Part shown: one piece after another, positions 43,502-52,709 of the stretch
Position numbering within the stretch: position 1 is the stretch's first letter
Layout: every line of letters begins with the position of its first letter
Assembly: GCA_050246945.1 (NCBI GenBank)
Contig: JBFWVC010000023.1
Location: forward strand, 1 to 64,000
Source of the DNA: JAEUMD01 sp050246945
GTDB taxonomy: Bacteria; Pseudomonadota; Alphaproteobacteria; Rhizobiales; Hyphomicrobiaceae
Direction: 5' to 3'
DNA length: 64,000 nucleotides
Made by a program: the position numbers and the translations under genes
The notes under the pieces: generated by a model
Told to the model about the DNA's origin: nothing
The model's input: the letters and a program-made list of their open reading frames with translations, nothing else
Database searches by the model: none

Positions 43502-44347
43502 CCCGGCGCTTGCGCAAGGTAAGCAAGGACGACCCGCAGATCCAGCGGGCGACGGCGAGCCAACCGGGCCGCGAGCGTCTTCGCTTCGGTGAAGTGCGTC
43601 GCGAGGCGTCGCCGCTTTCTTACGCTCCCGGCGTGATGCAGTCCGGAGCCGCTTTGCACCGTGCTCCATCAACTCGCCGCACAATCGCAAACTGAAGTGG
43701 ATGCAGTTATCGACCTCAGTGGCGAGGTCTTCTGTCAGATGGTTGAAGCGCATGTCCACTTGCCCGTTTGCCATTCGCAGGCCCAACAAGTGAGCCGGCC
43801 TTTGCGCCTCAGGCATTTCTCGCATCTCTTCGATTACGCTGTCACGATCGGACATCAATCGCCTGACAATCTCCAAGTGCTGTGTCAAGGCGAGCGTGCG
43901 CAGTTGAATTTTTGCTCCGGCGGTTAGCTTTTCAAGAACAATCGCTTCGAGCTTGTGGACCCGTACTTCGGGAACAGTGAGAGTACTCAAATCAACAAGC
44001 CCAAGATCAATGCCAACACCTTCCAGAACCTGGCCCAGGTCTCGCGCTCTTTGAAATTCGTGGGCGGCGCGCTGCTGGACACGAAAGCGGTCCACCAGAG
44101 GCTTCACGTAATCGCCCTTCACGAGAAGGAACTGATTGGCCACATTCATCGCGAGATGTATTGCAGCGTTTGTGTTCTTGATCTCTTGAAGTAGTTCCGA
44201 TCGACGCACCTTGGCAGCCGCGATCCTCTCAGCAGCCATCGCGCCCGCAATGGCGCCCGCGATAGTGGCCCCAAAAGCAATGAGAAGATTTTCCACGCGC
44301 TGGCCCGTGAACCAGCCTTGGAGCGTGGTTAGCCATAGCCAATCCAT
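43331..44347 (-). CDS. Membrane-anchored protein of unknown function with an overlong, antisense tail
   Basis: 338 residues if read to the first stop. The N-terminal helix VENLLIAFGATIAGAIAGAMAA is a membrane anchor. Residues ~45-240 are helical (RIAAAKVRRSELLQEIKNTNAAIHLAM, LALTQHLEIVRRLMSDRD, FNHLTEDLATEVDNCIHFSLRL), which looks like a real cytoplasmic or periplasmic helical domain. After about residue 245 the sequence turns low-complexity, with S/R/A-rich text, and runs 171 bp antisense into the flavin reductase gene. I suspect the true stop was lost by a frameshift near 43600. The gene is probably real. Its last third is doubtful. Confidence 0.55.
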   Translation of the reverse strand: MDWLWLTTLQGWFTGQRVENLLIAFGATIAGAIAGAMAAERIAAAKVRRSELLQEIKNTNAAIHLAMNVANQFLLVKGDYVKPLVDRFRVQQRAAHEFQRARDLGQVLEGVGIDLGLVDLSTLTVPEVRVHKLEAIVLEKLTAGAKIQLRTLALTQHLEIVRRLMSDRDSVIEEMREMPEAQRPAHLLGLRMANGQVDMRFNHLTEDLATEVDNCIHFSLRLCGELMEHGAKRLRTASRRERKKAATPRDALHRSEDARGPVGSPSPAGSAGRPCLPCASAGLDAFWKLGGHHFPAVELSAINYEGPVANRVQRPSLLARRVLVGRHCRQHHDVVLFD

Positions 44348-44603
44348 AGCTTCAAGTCCTTGTCGAAGAATCGACTCAAATCACTGAAGGACTGCACGGC
44401 TTCGCCGGGACTGCCGTGATGGGGCTATCCACAAGTGTGGTCTCACCGGCACCGCCCGCCCCCTGGCAGACATTGCGCCGCAGTGCACAGGATCGACAGC
44501 TATATGGGCCATCACGTCGGTATGCGCCGGTTAAACACGCAACTGACGCCGTGATCGCGCAGAATTCATCTGGATCGCTGCTCGCGCCCGACTTCGTGAA
44601 GCT

Positions 44604-46100
44604 TCAATTATTTTCCAGCATTACAGCGATGCGTTGATGGCCATTGGCGCGCGCCAAATCTTGAGCCTGCTCCCGCCGCAGATTGCGCAATGACCGATCC
44701 GCTCCGCAGCTCAGCAACAGGCGCGCGAACTGCTCGTGGCCGCCGCCGGCCGCGAGCATCAGCGCGGACATGCCCTGCTGATTTCGCTCATTGATCTTTG
44801 CACCCTTCATGAGAAGAAATTCGCCGATGTCCATATGGCCTTTGCTTGCAGCCAGCATGAGTGGCGTATTTCCATCACTGTTGGCTACGTCGATTGATTT
44901 GCTATTGTCGGAGAGCCGACGAGCCATATCACTGTAGCCGCCAAGAACCGCACGATGCAGCGGCGTGTCGCCTCTCAGATCCGACAAACCAGCATCCCCT
45001 CCTTTCTCCAACAACACATCGATTGCCCCGTTGTTGCCATGGTCCGCGGCCAGCCAAAGAGCCGTGCGCCCAAATCGATCCTGCCGATTGACCTGTTCCT
45101 TCATCGTCGCCAATTGCGCGACGAGGTCAGGTGGGCAACGTGTGGCGGCAGCATGGAGCGCTGTCGTGCCATCTCGATTGGCTGCCGACATTCTTGCTCG
45201 ATTTCGGAGGTGTTCGACGACATCGCTGCGGCAGCGTTCCGCTGCCGCGACAATGGCCACTTCGCCGCTGCGGTCGGGCTTATCAGGGTCAGCACCGGCC
45301 TTGAGAAGAATTTCGACGATCTCGGCCTGTCCATTTCTGGCAGCGGCGAACAACGGCGTCATTCCCGATTCATCGGCCACATCAGGCTTGGCTCCGGCAT
45401 CAAGCAATTGGACAACATTCTTCACGTGGCCCGAATTGGCCGCCTGCCAGAGTGGCAGTGGTCCCCCGTTTCCGGACGCGTTGGGGTCTACCCCTGCCTT
45501 CAGTAGTCCTGCAACGATGTCGCTCAAACCGCGCTGAGCGGCCATCGCAAGTGAGATGTTCTGAGCCGCGGACTTCACCTCCTTTGGCTTGCTGCCGGGC
45601 GTGTCGGCGACGGCAACGCGCGCGGCCCAAGCCGGCGCCGGCCTGGCTTCGCCTCCGGACTGAGCCTCGCCCAATCGCGCCAGCGCCGCAGCGGCCAGAG
45701 GACTACCGGCGTCGGCTGTTCGCCGCAGCAATGCTCGGGCTGCGTCACGGTTGCGCTTTGTGCCGTATCCCTCTTCGTAGAACTGCGCTAACTCGATCGC
45801 CGCGCGTTGTTCGCCTGCACCGGCTGCGCTTTTCATCAATTGGAAGGCCCGGCCGGGCTCGGCATCGGGGACGCGGCCTGCCCTGATCAGCGCCGCCAGG
45901 CGATATTGCGATGGTGCGTGACCCGCGTCGGCAAGCTTATTCAGCAACTTCGTCGCGCTCGCAAAGTCGCCAGTTCGCAACGCTCTTTCAACCTCTGCGG
46001 CCTCTTTGCCAGCAGGATCGGCATATGCGAGGCACGGCAGGCCCGCCAAAGCGACAGAAATGAGCCATGACCCCAGAGGCCTCGCCCTAAAGCGTGCCAT
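44604..46100 (-). CDS. Secreted Sel1/ankyrin-repeat protein
   Basis: 498 residues from MARFRARPLGSWLISVALAG, a signal peptide ending in AYA (about residue 27). Next come Sel1-like repeats at about 40-150 (APSQYRLAALIRAGRVPD, AAIELAQFYEEGYGTKRN). A linker follows, then about seven ankyrin repeats to the end (DESGMTPLFAAARNGQAEIV, SDLRGDTPLHRAVLGGYSD, SDGNTPLMLAASKGHMDIGE and others). The gene's start overlaps the upstream flavoprotein gene by 14 bp, so it belongs to the same minus-strand unit next to the cytochrome cluster. A scaffold role for periplasmic protein assembly is an inference. Confidence 0.85.
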   Translation of the reverse strand: MARFRARPLGSWLISVALAGLPCLAYADPAGKEAAEVERALRTGDFASATKLLNKLADAGHAPSQYRLAALIRAGRVPDAEPGRAFQLMKSAAGAGEQRAAIELAQFYEEGYGTKRNRDAARALLRRTADAGSPLAAAALARLGEAQSGGEARPAPAWAARVAVADTPGSKPKEVKSAAQNISLAMAAQRGLSDIVAGLLKAGVDPNASGNGGPLPLWQAANSGHVKNVVQLLDAGAKPDVADESGMTPLFAAARNGQAEIVEILLKAGADPDKPDRSGEVAIVAAAERCRSDVVEHLRNRARMSAANRDGTTALHAAATRCPPDLVAQLATMKEQVNRQDRFGRTALWLAADHGNNGAIDVLLEKGGDAGLSDLRGDTPLHRAVLGGYSDMARRLSDNSKSIDVANSDGNTPLMLAASKGHMDIGEFLLMKGAKINERNQQGMSALMLAAGGGHEQFARLLLSCGADRSLRNLRREQAQDLARANGHQRIAVMLENN

Positions 46101-47391
46101 GCTTTGTCTCCATCCTGATGCCGATGCCTTCGAGGAATGCCGTCGGAAGGACACCGCCGGCACACACGATGACGGCATCGTTCGGGATCAGTTCGCGCAC
46201 GCCGTCAACATCGAGTTCGACCGCATCGCGTCCGATCGATTTCACCTGCGAGCCGAACCGCACGTGGAATCTGCCGTTCTGCGAAGCATTCTCTACCCGC
46301 TTGCGGTTCTTTGCCTTTGCACGGGAGAAGGCATCGCCGCGATAGCTGAGAGTCACATGCACATCGGGCTGTTCCGCAATTTCTGCCGCCGCTTCCAGCG
46401 CGCTATCGCCGCCGCCCACGACAAGTACGCGCTTGCCGCGATACTGGACGGGGTCGACGAGCCGGTAGACGACCTTTGACTGCTCTTCGCCGGGAACATC
46501 AAGCTTTCGCGGCGTTCCACGGCGACCGACCGCAAGAAGGACCGTTGCGGCGGTGCGCCTGCCGGCCGTACTCCTGATGACGAAGCCGCCGCGCTCATCG
46601 GGCGATACTTCTTCGACCCTTTCACCATAAGATATCGGAAGTGGATGGCGCCGGAGTACGTCGGCCCAAAACGCCAGCAGCTTCTCCTTGCGAACCTCCC
46701 GAAAGCGCATTTTTCCAACGAGCGGCAGGTCGATCGGTTGCGTCATTACGATCTTTCCGCGAGGGAAGTGAGCTACCGTTCCTCCAAAGGTCTCCTGCTC
46801 GATGATCATGAAGCGGAGTCCCGCGGACTTGGCCGAAAGTCCGGCTGCGAGCCCTGCGGGACCCGCGCCAATGATGACGAGATCGCAAGCGTCGTGCGCT
46901 CGTTGGCGGGCCACGGGAACGATGCTCTCGACCGCCCTGCGACCCTGCTCCACGGCGTTGCGGATGAGTCCCATGCCGCCAAGCTCGCCTGCGATAAAGA
47001 TGCCGGGGACGTTGGTCTGGAAGTCCGCACCGACCTCGGGCAGCTGCACACCGCGCTTCTCCGTTCCGAAGACCAGCGAAATGGCATCGAACGGACACGC
47101 TTCCTTGCATGCGCCATGGCCGATGCAATTGGCGCCTTCGATGAGTTGGGCCTTACCGATGACGAGACCGATCACCTGCCCCTCCGGGCACGCGCGTACG
47201 CACGCGCCGCAACCAAGGCATCGGCCAGGATCTATGATCGGATGGAGTGACGCCGGTTCGTTGAGACCCTCCGCGACAGCATGCGCATGGGCCATCGCAG
47301 TACGACGCTGACGTTTGCGCAGCGAACGGGCGTAGATCGCCCAGAGGATCGCAAGTGGTGCGGCGTAGGCGAGGACGACGTAAGTCGACAT
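46087..47391 (-). CDS. Membrane-anchored ferredoxin/FAD-NAD(P) oxidoreductase
   Basis: 434 residues from MSTYVVLAYAAPLAILW, an N-terminal membrane anchor. A ferredoxin part follows: first cluster CLGCGACVRACPEG is canonical, second is CIGHGACKEACPFD, where His replaces the second Cys. Then an FAD-binding Rossmann fold (LVIIGAGPAGLAAGLS near residue 170) and an NAD(P)-binding fold (VLVVGGGDSALEAAAEIAE near 325) complete a TrxB-like flavoprotein. It should move electrons between NAD(P)H, flavin and the Fe-S clusters at the inner membrane. It sits in an operon with a CcmI-like gene and faces the b-type cytochrome gene, so feeding or draining the cytochrome chain is likely. Confidence 0.88.
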   Translation of the reverse strand: MSTYVVLAYAAPLAILWAIYARSLRKRQRRTAMAHAHAVAEGLNEPASLHPIIDPGRCLGCGACVRACPEGQVIGLVIGKAQLIEGANCIGHGACKEACPFDAISLVFGTEKRGVQLPEVGADFQTNVPGIFIAGELGGMGLIRNAVEQGRRAVESIVPVARQRAHDACDLVIIGAGPAGLAAGLSAKSAGLRFMIIEQETFGGTVAHFPRGKIVMTQPIDLPLVGKMRFREVRKEKLLAFWADVLRRHPLPISYGERVEEVSPDERGGFVIRSTAGRRTAATVLLAVGRRGTPRKLDVPGEEQSKVVYRLVDPVQYRGKRVLVVGGGDSALEAAAEIAEQPDVHVTLSYRGDAFSRAKAKNRKRVENASQNGRFHVRFGSQVKSIGRDAVELDVDGVRELIPNDAVIVCAGGVLPTAFLEGIGIRMETKHGTL

Positions 47392-47396
47392 GAACG

Positions 47397-48095
47397 TCAA
47401 TCCCGCTTGTTCGTTTCGCCTGACTCGGATCTTTCTTCCTCGGGCGGCACCTGGGTCTGCTGTTCCTGCGCGGCTTTGCCGCCGGTGCCTGCGGCCGTTC
47501 GTGCTGCGCGAAGTGCCTCCATGAGGTCGTCGCGGTTAGGCGCAATCCCGACAGCCCGTTCGTACGCTTCAACTGCCTTCGACGGACGGCCCGTGTTGGC
47601 GTAGGACCAGCCAAGTGTGCGCCATCCCTCGACATCGCCCGGCTCCGCTTCGAGTCGCTTTGCCAGGCCGGCGATCATCGTCTCGACATCAGGCAGGCCG
47701 CTTGCTGTGGTTTGATCCGAGAGAGCTTTCTGCAGCGCGGGAGCGGTCCCTACAGACGCGAGGTATTTCTCGATCCGCGAAATTTCCGCGTCCATGCCGG
47801 CCACCTGAAGCGAAGCCGTTTTCGATTGAGTCTCGCCGGACACTACGTTTCCAGTTGTTGCGCTTTTTCGCAGATCGTCGCTGGCTGTGATTTCGTGCGT
47901 TGACCAGACGGCTGCTGCAACGACGGCAAATATGGTCAGCACCGCTAAGCTTGCGGATGGCGGAACCCTCTTGCCACCATCGCGCGAGCGCATAGCCATC
48001 CGACCAACTGCCGTGCGGCCACCTGCGCTGGCGACGAAATAGAAGATGATTGTTGTGAATGCGCCCGCAAGAAAGCCAATCCCGAATAGCGTCAT
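47397..48095 (-). CDS. CcmI/CycH-like TPR membrane protein
   Basis: 232 residues. Two membrane helices: the N-terminal one FGIGFLAGAFTTIIFYFVA and the other LAVLTIFAVVAAAVWST near residue 50. A TPR unit (EGWRTLGWSYANTGRPSKAVEAYERAVGIAPN) follows in the periplasmic part, and the C-terminus is charged and low-complexity. This is the layout of CcmI, which hands apocytochrome c to the heme lyase. The protein is shorter than typical CcmI and has a single TPR motif. It is the first gene of the minus-strand unit, ending 5 bases before the flavoprotein start, and is divergent from the cytochrome cluster. A role in loading the many-heme cytochromes is an inference. Confidence 0.78.
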   Translation of the reverse strand: MTLFGIGFLAGAFTTIIFYFVASAGGRTAVGRMAMRSRDGGKRVPPSASLAVLTIFAVVAAAVWSTHEITASDDLRKSATTGNVVSGETQSKTASLQVAGMDAEISRIEKYLASVGTAPALQKALSDQTTASGLPDVETMIAGLAKRLEAEPGDVEGWRTLGWSYANTGRPSKAVEAYERAVGIAPNRDDLMEALRAARTAAGTGGKAAQEQQTQVPPEEERSESGETNKRD

Positions 48096-48318
48096 GCAAT
48101 CCCCCAGCTTCGCTCTCGTGATCGTAAGACCAACAAAATCGGCTGAGTTTCATGAAACCCGTCTTTGAGGCATCTTTTTGTTTTCTCGAAAATGCAAATA
48201 ACGCGCTTAGATATCATTTCAGCATTACTCGGCGACATATTGCGAACACCTTCCCCGGCCAAATCCGGCTGAGCGAACGGCGTGCCGTGCACTGAGACTC
48301 ATCTGCCGGGGGGTAGTC

Positions 48319-49281
48319 ATGAACCTAAGTGTGGGACTGGGGAATCCGCGTACTCTGGATCGCGACCGGATTGGACCAGCAAGCCGCACTCCGAGACCGA
48401 AAGCCAAATCGCGGAACCGGAGGCCACGCGGTGGCTTCGCTGCACGCCTGTCATGGCTCGCATTCTGCGCGCTCCTTGCCGTCGTCCTTCTGTTCGGCTG
48501 GAGCAATCGCAACGAGCGCCACTGGGTGCCAGACACGGGCGTCGGCTATTGGCTCGGGATTGCCGGTGCGAGCGTTCTTCTGGCGCTGCTCATCTATCCG
48601 CTTCGCAAGCGTTTCCGGACGTTGCGCTTCCTGGGGTCCGTGCCTATCTGGTTCAGGTTGCATATGGCCATGGGGCTGCTGGGTCCTGCCCTGATCCTGC
48701 TTCACTGCAACTTCAAGTCCGAATCCCTCAACGCGACAGTCGCGCTCAACGCCATGCTCATCGTTGCCGGTAGCGGGCTGATCGGGAAGTTTCTTTACAG
48801 CCATGTGCATTCGACACTGTCAGGCCAGCGTCTCGCAGCGACAGGCTTTTTCGACGGCCTGATGGCCGACAGCGTCCCGAAGCGCGGCAATCCCTATTTC
48901 GGCCTCAGCGAGCGCTCGCTTGAACGGGTCTCAAACATTACAAAAAATGCGCTGGCCTCTCCCGGTGGCCTTCTTTCCGCGATCGGCCATGCCTCGCTCG
49001 TGCGCTGGCAGTCACGGCAACTCGCGCGCTCGATTGGACGCGAGATCAGTGTGCGCAACGTCGAATTGATGCGCGTCGAGGCCGGCCCGCGCAAGGAACT
49101 CTGCAAGGCCCGCAAGGAATTTGAAAGAGATGTCGCCGCTCACCTCGCTGCCGTGCGAAAGGCGGCGGGCCTCGCCATCTACGAACATCTGTTCGCGCTC
49201 TGGCACTTCCTGCACATGCCCTTGTTCTTGATGCTGGTTCTCGCGGCCGTCGCCCACGTGATCGCTGTCCATCTGTACTAA
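48319..49281 (+). CDS. b-type cytochrome-like membrane protein of the multiheme cytochrome cluster
   Basis: 320 residues with a GGGGGG-rich ribosome site. A basic N-terminus is followed by hydrophobic helices at about 42-62 (LAFCALLAVVLLFGW), 76-94, 113-132 (with LHMAMGLLGPALILLHCNF) and 145-160, a long soluble helical part (about 170-280) and a last helix LWHFLHMPLFLMLVLAAVAHVIAVHLY. Four to five membrane His (LHMAMG, LLHC, WHFLHM, AHVIAVH) are placed for heme b. This fits a quinol- or flavoprotein-linked b cytochrome. It is the first gene of a plus-strand cytochrome operon, 13 bp before the 18-heme cytochrome. No exact family is recognised. Confidence 0.8.
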   Translation: MNLSVGLGNPRTLDRDRIGPASRTPRPKAKSRNRRPRGGFAARLSWLAFCALLAVVLLFGWSNRNERHWVPDTGVGYWLGIAGASVLLALLIYPLRKRFRTLRFLGSVPIWFRLHMAMGLLGPALILLHCNFKSESLNATVALNAMLIVAGSGLIGKFLYSHVHSTLSGQRLAATGFFDGLMADSVPKRGNPYFGLSERSLERVSNITKNALASPGGLLSAIGHASLVRWQSRQLARSIGREISVRNVELMRVEAGPRKELCKARKEFERDVAAHLAAVRKAAGLAIYEHLFALWHFLHMPLFLMLVLAAVAHVIAVHLY

Positions 49282-49293
49282 GAGGCGGAAGTC

Positions 49294-50652
49294 GTGCGCC
49301 AGCTTACATTCATCCTGGTTGCAATCGGGATGTGTGCGGCCGCCGATCTGGCCGCCGGACAGACCATATTCGAAAAGCTCGTCATGCCGGGGCCGCTCGC
49401 CAAGGCTCATCGGAAATACGAGAAGAGCTGCAACAAGTGTCATACGCCATTTCGGAGAGAAACGCAGTCCGCTCTCTGCCTGGACTGCCATGACAAGGTC
49501 GCCGAGGACAGAACGCAGAAGCGGGGTTTTCACGCGAAAAGCCCCGTCGCCGCGAAATCCGAGTGCAGGCATTGCCATACGGAACACAAGGGTGCGGAAG
49601 CCGATATCATCGGCTTCGACAAAAGCACCTTCGATCATACCCAGACGGACTATGAGCTGAAAGGCCGGCATGGTTCCGTCCCTTGCGGCTCGTGTCACAA
49701 GGCGGGAGACGCCTATCGGAAAGCTCCCGACATGTGCATTGGCTGTCACAAGCGGTACGATCCCCACAAGGGCCGGCTTGGCGAGGCCTGCCAGTCCTGC
49801 CATAACGAGAAATCCTGGAAAGAAACGCGACCCTTCGAACATGGCAAAACAAAATTCCCTCTGGTCGACGCGCACCAGAAGGTGGCGTGCCAGAAGTGTC
49901 ATGCCGGCGAGGTCTACAAGGGCCTTCCCACCAACTGCTCAGGCTGCCACAATATCCAGGATGTTCATAAGGGCGCCTACGGGACGAAGTGTGAAACCTG
50001 CCATGCTCCAAAGAAGTGGAAAACGATTCGTTTTGATCACGACCGCGACACCAAGTTCCCCCTGAAGGGCAGCCACCCATCAGCCAAATGCGAAAGCTGT
50101 CACCTCGACAATATCTACTCGGTCGGACTATCGACCAAATGCAACGGCTGTCACGGCCGGCAGGACCCGCACAAGGGCTCGCTGGGAACAAATTGCGCAA
50201 AGTGCCACAACGAAACGTCCTGGCATGCGAAAGTCGCCTTCGATCATGACCTGACGCGCTTCCCCCTCATAGGGTTACACGCCGTTGTCGGCTGCGCATC
50301 CTGTCACCAGTCCAAAACATATCGTGAAGCGCCAAAACGATGTGAAGCTTGCCATGCGGACAACCACCACCAGGGGCGCGTCGGCATTGCTTGCCAGCGG
50401 TGTCACACACCTAACGGATGGGATCGATGGATCTTCGACCACGCGCGTGACGCCAACTTCGAGTTGACCGGAGCGCATCGCTCCATTACTTGCCACGCTT
50501 GCCACAAAGTGCGTTCGGACAAGCGCGTTGCCGCTGCGAAGAACTGCTTTTCGTGCCATGGCCAGGACGACGTGCACCACGGCTCCTTTGGCCGAGCGTG
50601 CGAAACGTGCCACACGACTGACAGCTTCCGCCGTCCACGTTTCCAGCGATAA
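49294..50652 (+). CDS. Periplasmic 18-heme cytochrome c
   Basis: 452 residues from a GTG. Signal peptide to about residue 21 (LVAIGMCAAADLAAG). I count 18 CxxCH heme sites (CNKCH, CLDCH, CRHCH, CGSCH, CIGCH, CQSCH, CQKCH, CSGCH, CETCH, CESCH, CNGCH, CAKCH, CASCH, CEACH, CQRCH, CHACH, CFSCH, CETCH). They are arranged in a repeat of about 70 residues with F-D-H-D...FPL.G.H...C..C, a layout of stacked tri-heme modules that bring many His distal ligands. It would span the periplasm as an electron wire. It follows the b cytochrome and precedes the repeat cytochrome. Confidence 0.93.
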   Translation: MRQLTFILVAIGMCAAADLAAGQTIFEKLVMPGPLAKAHRKYEKSCNKCHTPFRRETQSALCLDCHDKVAEDRTQKRGFHAKSPVAAKSECRHCHTEHKGAEADIIGFDKSTFDHTQTDYELKGRHGSVPCGSCHKAGDAYRKAPDMCIGCHKRYDPHKGRLGEACQSCHNEKSWKETRPFEHGKTKFPLVDAHQKVACQKCHAGEVYKGLPTNCSGCHNIQDVHKGAYGTKCETCHAPKKWKTIRFDHDRDTKFPLKGSHPSAKCESCHLDNIYSVGLSTKCNGCHGRQDPHKGSLGTNCAKCHNETSWHAKVAFDHDLTRFPLIGLHAVVGCASCHQSKTYREAPKRCEACHADNHHQGRVGIACQRCHTPNGWDRWIFDHARDANFELTGAHRSITCHACHKVRSDKRVAAAKNCFSCHGQDDVHHGSFGRACETCHTTDSFRRPRFQR

Positions 50653-50947
50653 GATCGGCGGTGCGCGAATTCTTTTGCGGAATCAATTTCAGCTCAATTT
50701 GAACTTTTCAGTCATGAATTATTTCCCCCACTGAGTACAACAAATTTCAGCCGGAAACATCCATCATTCCAGAATGCGGGGACGGAGTAAGCAATCATTT
50801 CGGGGGAGATTACATGAACGAATTGGCTTGCTTGCTGCGCACCGAACGCGCGGCCTGACCCCTTCATAGCAATTCGAACTCTGGTCGCTCCTCCATGGCA
50901 GCCGCGCCTTGGGCGTGGTGTCGTGCGGCCGACTGTCGGGGACGCTG

Positions 50948-52707
50948 ATGACGGCGGTCGTTCATTTCGTTGATCAGTTTGCAAAGCGGTCGGCTGCCGT
51001 GCTCGCGCTGCTGCTAGCATTGACGTTTGCTGCCGGAGTCTTGGCTGGTGCTTTAACCCCGGCGGCGGCGCAAGCTGTGGCACCATGGCAGTTCGATCAT
51101 GACGTGACCGGTTATCCTCTCCTGGGTGGTCATAGGTCCGCGCCTTGCGAGAGCTGCCATTTCAATGGGCGCTTTAAAGGAACGCCAACTCAATGCATTG
51201 GCTGCCACAATGGAACACTCGCGGTGGGTCGCTCGCGAGACCACGTGAAGACAACCGCCCCATGCGAAACGTGTCATCGCAGTACGGCATCGTTCAAAGA
51301 TGCCCGTATGGACCACACCGGCATCACGTCGGGATGCGCCACCTGCCACAACGGCACGACCGCTGTCGGCAAGCCGTCTACCCACATGAAGACAACCTCT
51401 GCCTGTGAAAACTGCCACAGGTCGACTTCGAGTTTCCGTACTGCCACTTTTGATCACACCGGCATCACGTCGGGATGCGCCACCTGCCACAACGGCACGA
51501 CGTCTATCGGCAAGCCTCAGGGTCACATCGCGACGACCGCGCCGTGCGAGACCTGCCACCGCTCGACGACGACGTTCACCGGCGCCCGTATGGACCACAC
51601 CGGCATCACGTCGGGATGCGCCACCTGCCACAACGGCACGACGTCTATCGGCAAGCCTCAGGGCCACATCGCGACGACCGCGCCGTGCGAGACCTGCCAC
51701 CGCTCGACGACGACGTTCGCCGGCGCCCATATGGACCACACCGGCATCACCTCGGGCTGCGCCGCCTGCCACAACGGCGCGGCGGCGCGCGGCAAGCCTC
51801 AGGGCCACATCGCGACGACCGCGCCGTGCGAGACCTGCCACCGCTCGACGACGACGTTCGCCGGCGCCCGTATGGACCACACCGGCATCACGTCGGGATG
51901 CGCCACCTGCCACAACGGCACGACGTCTATCGGCAAGCCTCAGGGTCACATCGCGACGACCGCGCCGTGCGAGACCTGCCACCGCTCGACGACGACGTTC
52001 GCCGGCGCCCGTATGGACCACACCGGCATCACCTCGGGATGCGCCACCTGCCACAACGGCACGACGTCTATCGGCAAGCCTCAGGGTCACATCGCGACGA
52101 CCGCGCCGTGCGAGACCTGCCACCGNNNNNNNNNNTCGCCGGCGCCCGTATGGACCACACCGGCATCACCTCGGGATGCGCCACCTGCCACAACGGCACG
52201 ACGTCTATCGGCAAGCCTCAGGGTCACATCGCGACGACCGCGCCGTGCGAGACCTGCCACCGTTCGACGACGACGTTCGCCGGCGCCCGTATGGACCACA
52301 CCGGCATCACGTCGGGATGCGCCACCTGCCACAACGGCACGACGTCTATCGGCAAGCCTCAGGGTCACATCGCGACGACCGCGCCGTGCGAGACCTGCCA
52401 CCGCTCGACGACGACGTTCGCCGGCGCCCGTATGGACCACACCGGCATCACCTCGGGATGCGCCACCTGCCACAACGGCACGACGGCGGTGGGAAAACCT
52501 GCGAACCATCTGCCGACCAACTCGGCCTGTGAAAATTGCCACCGCAGCACGGTCACATTCACTGGCGCGCGCATGGATCACACTGGGATCGTCTCCGGGT
52601 GCGCCAACTGCCACAACGGCGTCTATGCGCAAGGCAAGCCGCGCAACCATCCGCAAACGTCGGCACCATGTGAAAATTGCCACCGCAGCACGAGAAGTTG
52701 GGATTGA
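50948..52707 (+). CDS. Giant repeat-built multiheme cytochrome c (interrupted by an assembly gap)
   Basis: Signal peptide from the ATG at 50948 (AVLALLLALTFAAGVLAGAL) and a lead-in VAPWQFDHDVTGYPLLGGH. Then repeats of 47 residues (MDHTGITSGCATCHNG, followed by KPQGHIATTAPCETCHRS) follow with two CxxCH per unit. I count 15 CxxCH before the gap and 8 after it, at least 23 in all. The frame shifts at the 10-N gap (52126-52135) because the true fill is 14 bases plus any number of 141-bp units. Read through the gap, it ends with SAPCENCHRSTRSWD. It is either one large extracellular or periplasmic c-type cytochrome or a family member with unknown copy number. It follows the 18-heme gene. Confidence 0.88.
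51308..52707 (+). repeat. Tandem 141-bp repeat array encoding 47-residue di-heme units
   Basis: Unit starts at 51308, 51449, 51590, 51731, 51872, 52013, then after the gap 52150, 52291, 52432 and 52573. Units 51590-52432 are almost base-identical; the first two and the last differ. The period is a multiple of three, so all three frames and the reverse strand stay open and give long spurious frames. The near identity implies recent amplification or gene conversion. Confidence 0.93.
52126..52135. other. Assembly gap (10 N) inside the repeat array
   Basis: Ten Ns interrupt the repeat. Comparison with the neighbouring unit shows that 14 bases are needed to complete the unit, so the N run is a placeholder and hides 14 + 141n bases. 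It explains the frame break in the cytochrome gene. Confidence 0.97.
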
Positions 52708-52709
52708 GC

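Noticed and set aside
49012..49902. 296-codon minus-strand frame opposite the b and c cytochromes
   Set aside because: It lies across two well-supported plus-strand genes and has no start signal or family match.
51053..52532. Long open frames on the reverse strand and in the other plus frames of the cytochrome repeat region
   Set aside because: They arise because the 141-bp period is a multiple of three. They are Arg/Ala/Pro-rich or lack any family pattern, while the CxxCH frame is clearly the coding one.
51308..52707. CRISPR array
   Set aside because: The repeats are 141 bp, contiguous and coding, with no unique spacers and no cas genes in the window.
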